Positions 63,954-64,000 of a stretch of DNA of 64,000 nt are shown piece by piece (position 1 is the stretch's first letter; each line of letters starts with the position of its first letter). A program made the position numbers and the translations under genes. The notes under the pieces are model-generated. The model was not told the origin of the DNA. It saw nothing but the letters and a program-made list of their open reading frames with translations, and did no database searches. The stretch lies in contig CAVQOI010000009.1 of assembly GCA_963714425.1 (NCBI GenBank), positions 62,001-126,000 on the forward strand, given 5' to 3'. Source of the DNA: DATCYX01 sp963714425 (GTDB lineage: Bacteria > Chloroflexota > Anaerolineae > Anaerolineales > UBA4823).

Positions 63954-64000
63954 TCCAGGCAAGATTCTCAAAGAGCTACATCTGTAGGGCGGGTTTATTT

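Overview
The window looks like a chromosomal piece of an uncultured-type Chloroflexota bacterium, most likely class Anaerolineae. This is inferred from gene content: an archaeal-type HMG-CoA synthase/thiolase/DUF35 operon, a very large SARP-STAND-WD40 protein, lipoprotein-anchored sugar-binding proteins and many small sugar-utilisation operons. No rRNA gene is present to confirm it. One tRNA (Glu-UUC) is present. No CRISPR array, insertion sequence, integrase or phage gene was recognised.

Layout. 1-2.3 kb: start of a class-I glutamine amidotransferase-like hydrolase, rplS, tRNA-Glu, a small exported protein and a YCII-like protein. 2.6-8.5 kb: a formate dehydrogenase operon (Cys-rich unknown, NuoE-like, NuoF-like, FdhA). 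FdhA is read through an in-frame TGA as selenocysteine. 8.6-14.4 kb: a segment between the real 3' end of a TrmH/SpoU methyltransferase gene and a second, orphan copy of that 3' end. It carries a small protein, a frameshifted lipoprotein and a 1505-residue SARP/STAND/14-WD40 protein. 14.4-16.9 kb: trmH and a frameshifted GAF sensor histidine kinase. 17.1-21.2 kb: HMG-CoA reductase, HMG-CoA synthase, a thiolase-like protein lacking its catalytic residues, and a DUF35 Zn-ribbon protein.

21.2-50.1 kb: two consecutive sugar cassettes. Each ends with an orphan copy of the last 13 codons of the DUF35 gene plus its terminator. Cassette 1 (21.2-35.8 kb) is for L-arabinose: LacI regulator, araA, araD, araB, a ribose/arabinose-type ABC transporter, two URO-D-family proteins, an M24-fold protein and a transglutaminase-like lipoprotein. 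Cassette 2 (35.8-50.1 kb) is for beta-1,3-glucan or a similar beta-glucan: LacI regulator, MalEFG-type transporter, two GH16 hydrolases, two phosphorylases and a GH1 beta-glucosidase. The repeated tails look like successive site-specific insertions at the 3' end of the DUF35 gene. This is the most unusual feature of the window.

50.3-51.9 kb: a DUF4405 membrane protein and a DUF2202 protein. 52.1-63.95 kb: one long operon for 2-keto-3-deoxy sugar acid metabolism: KDPG aldolase, ABM-family protein, IclR regulator (frameshifted), RraA-like protein, M24 peptidase, SDR dehydrogenase and PfkB kinase. It continues with a ribose-type ABC transporter and a binding protein made of two almost identical tandem copies.

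Four genes are broken by a single-base frameshift (lipoprotein, histidine kinase, ABC permease, IclR). Without reads it cannot be decided whether these are assembly errors or real decay.
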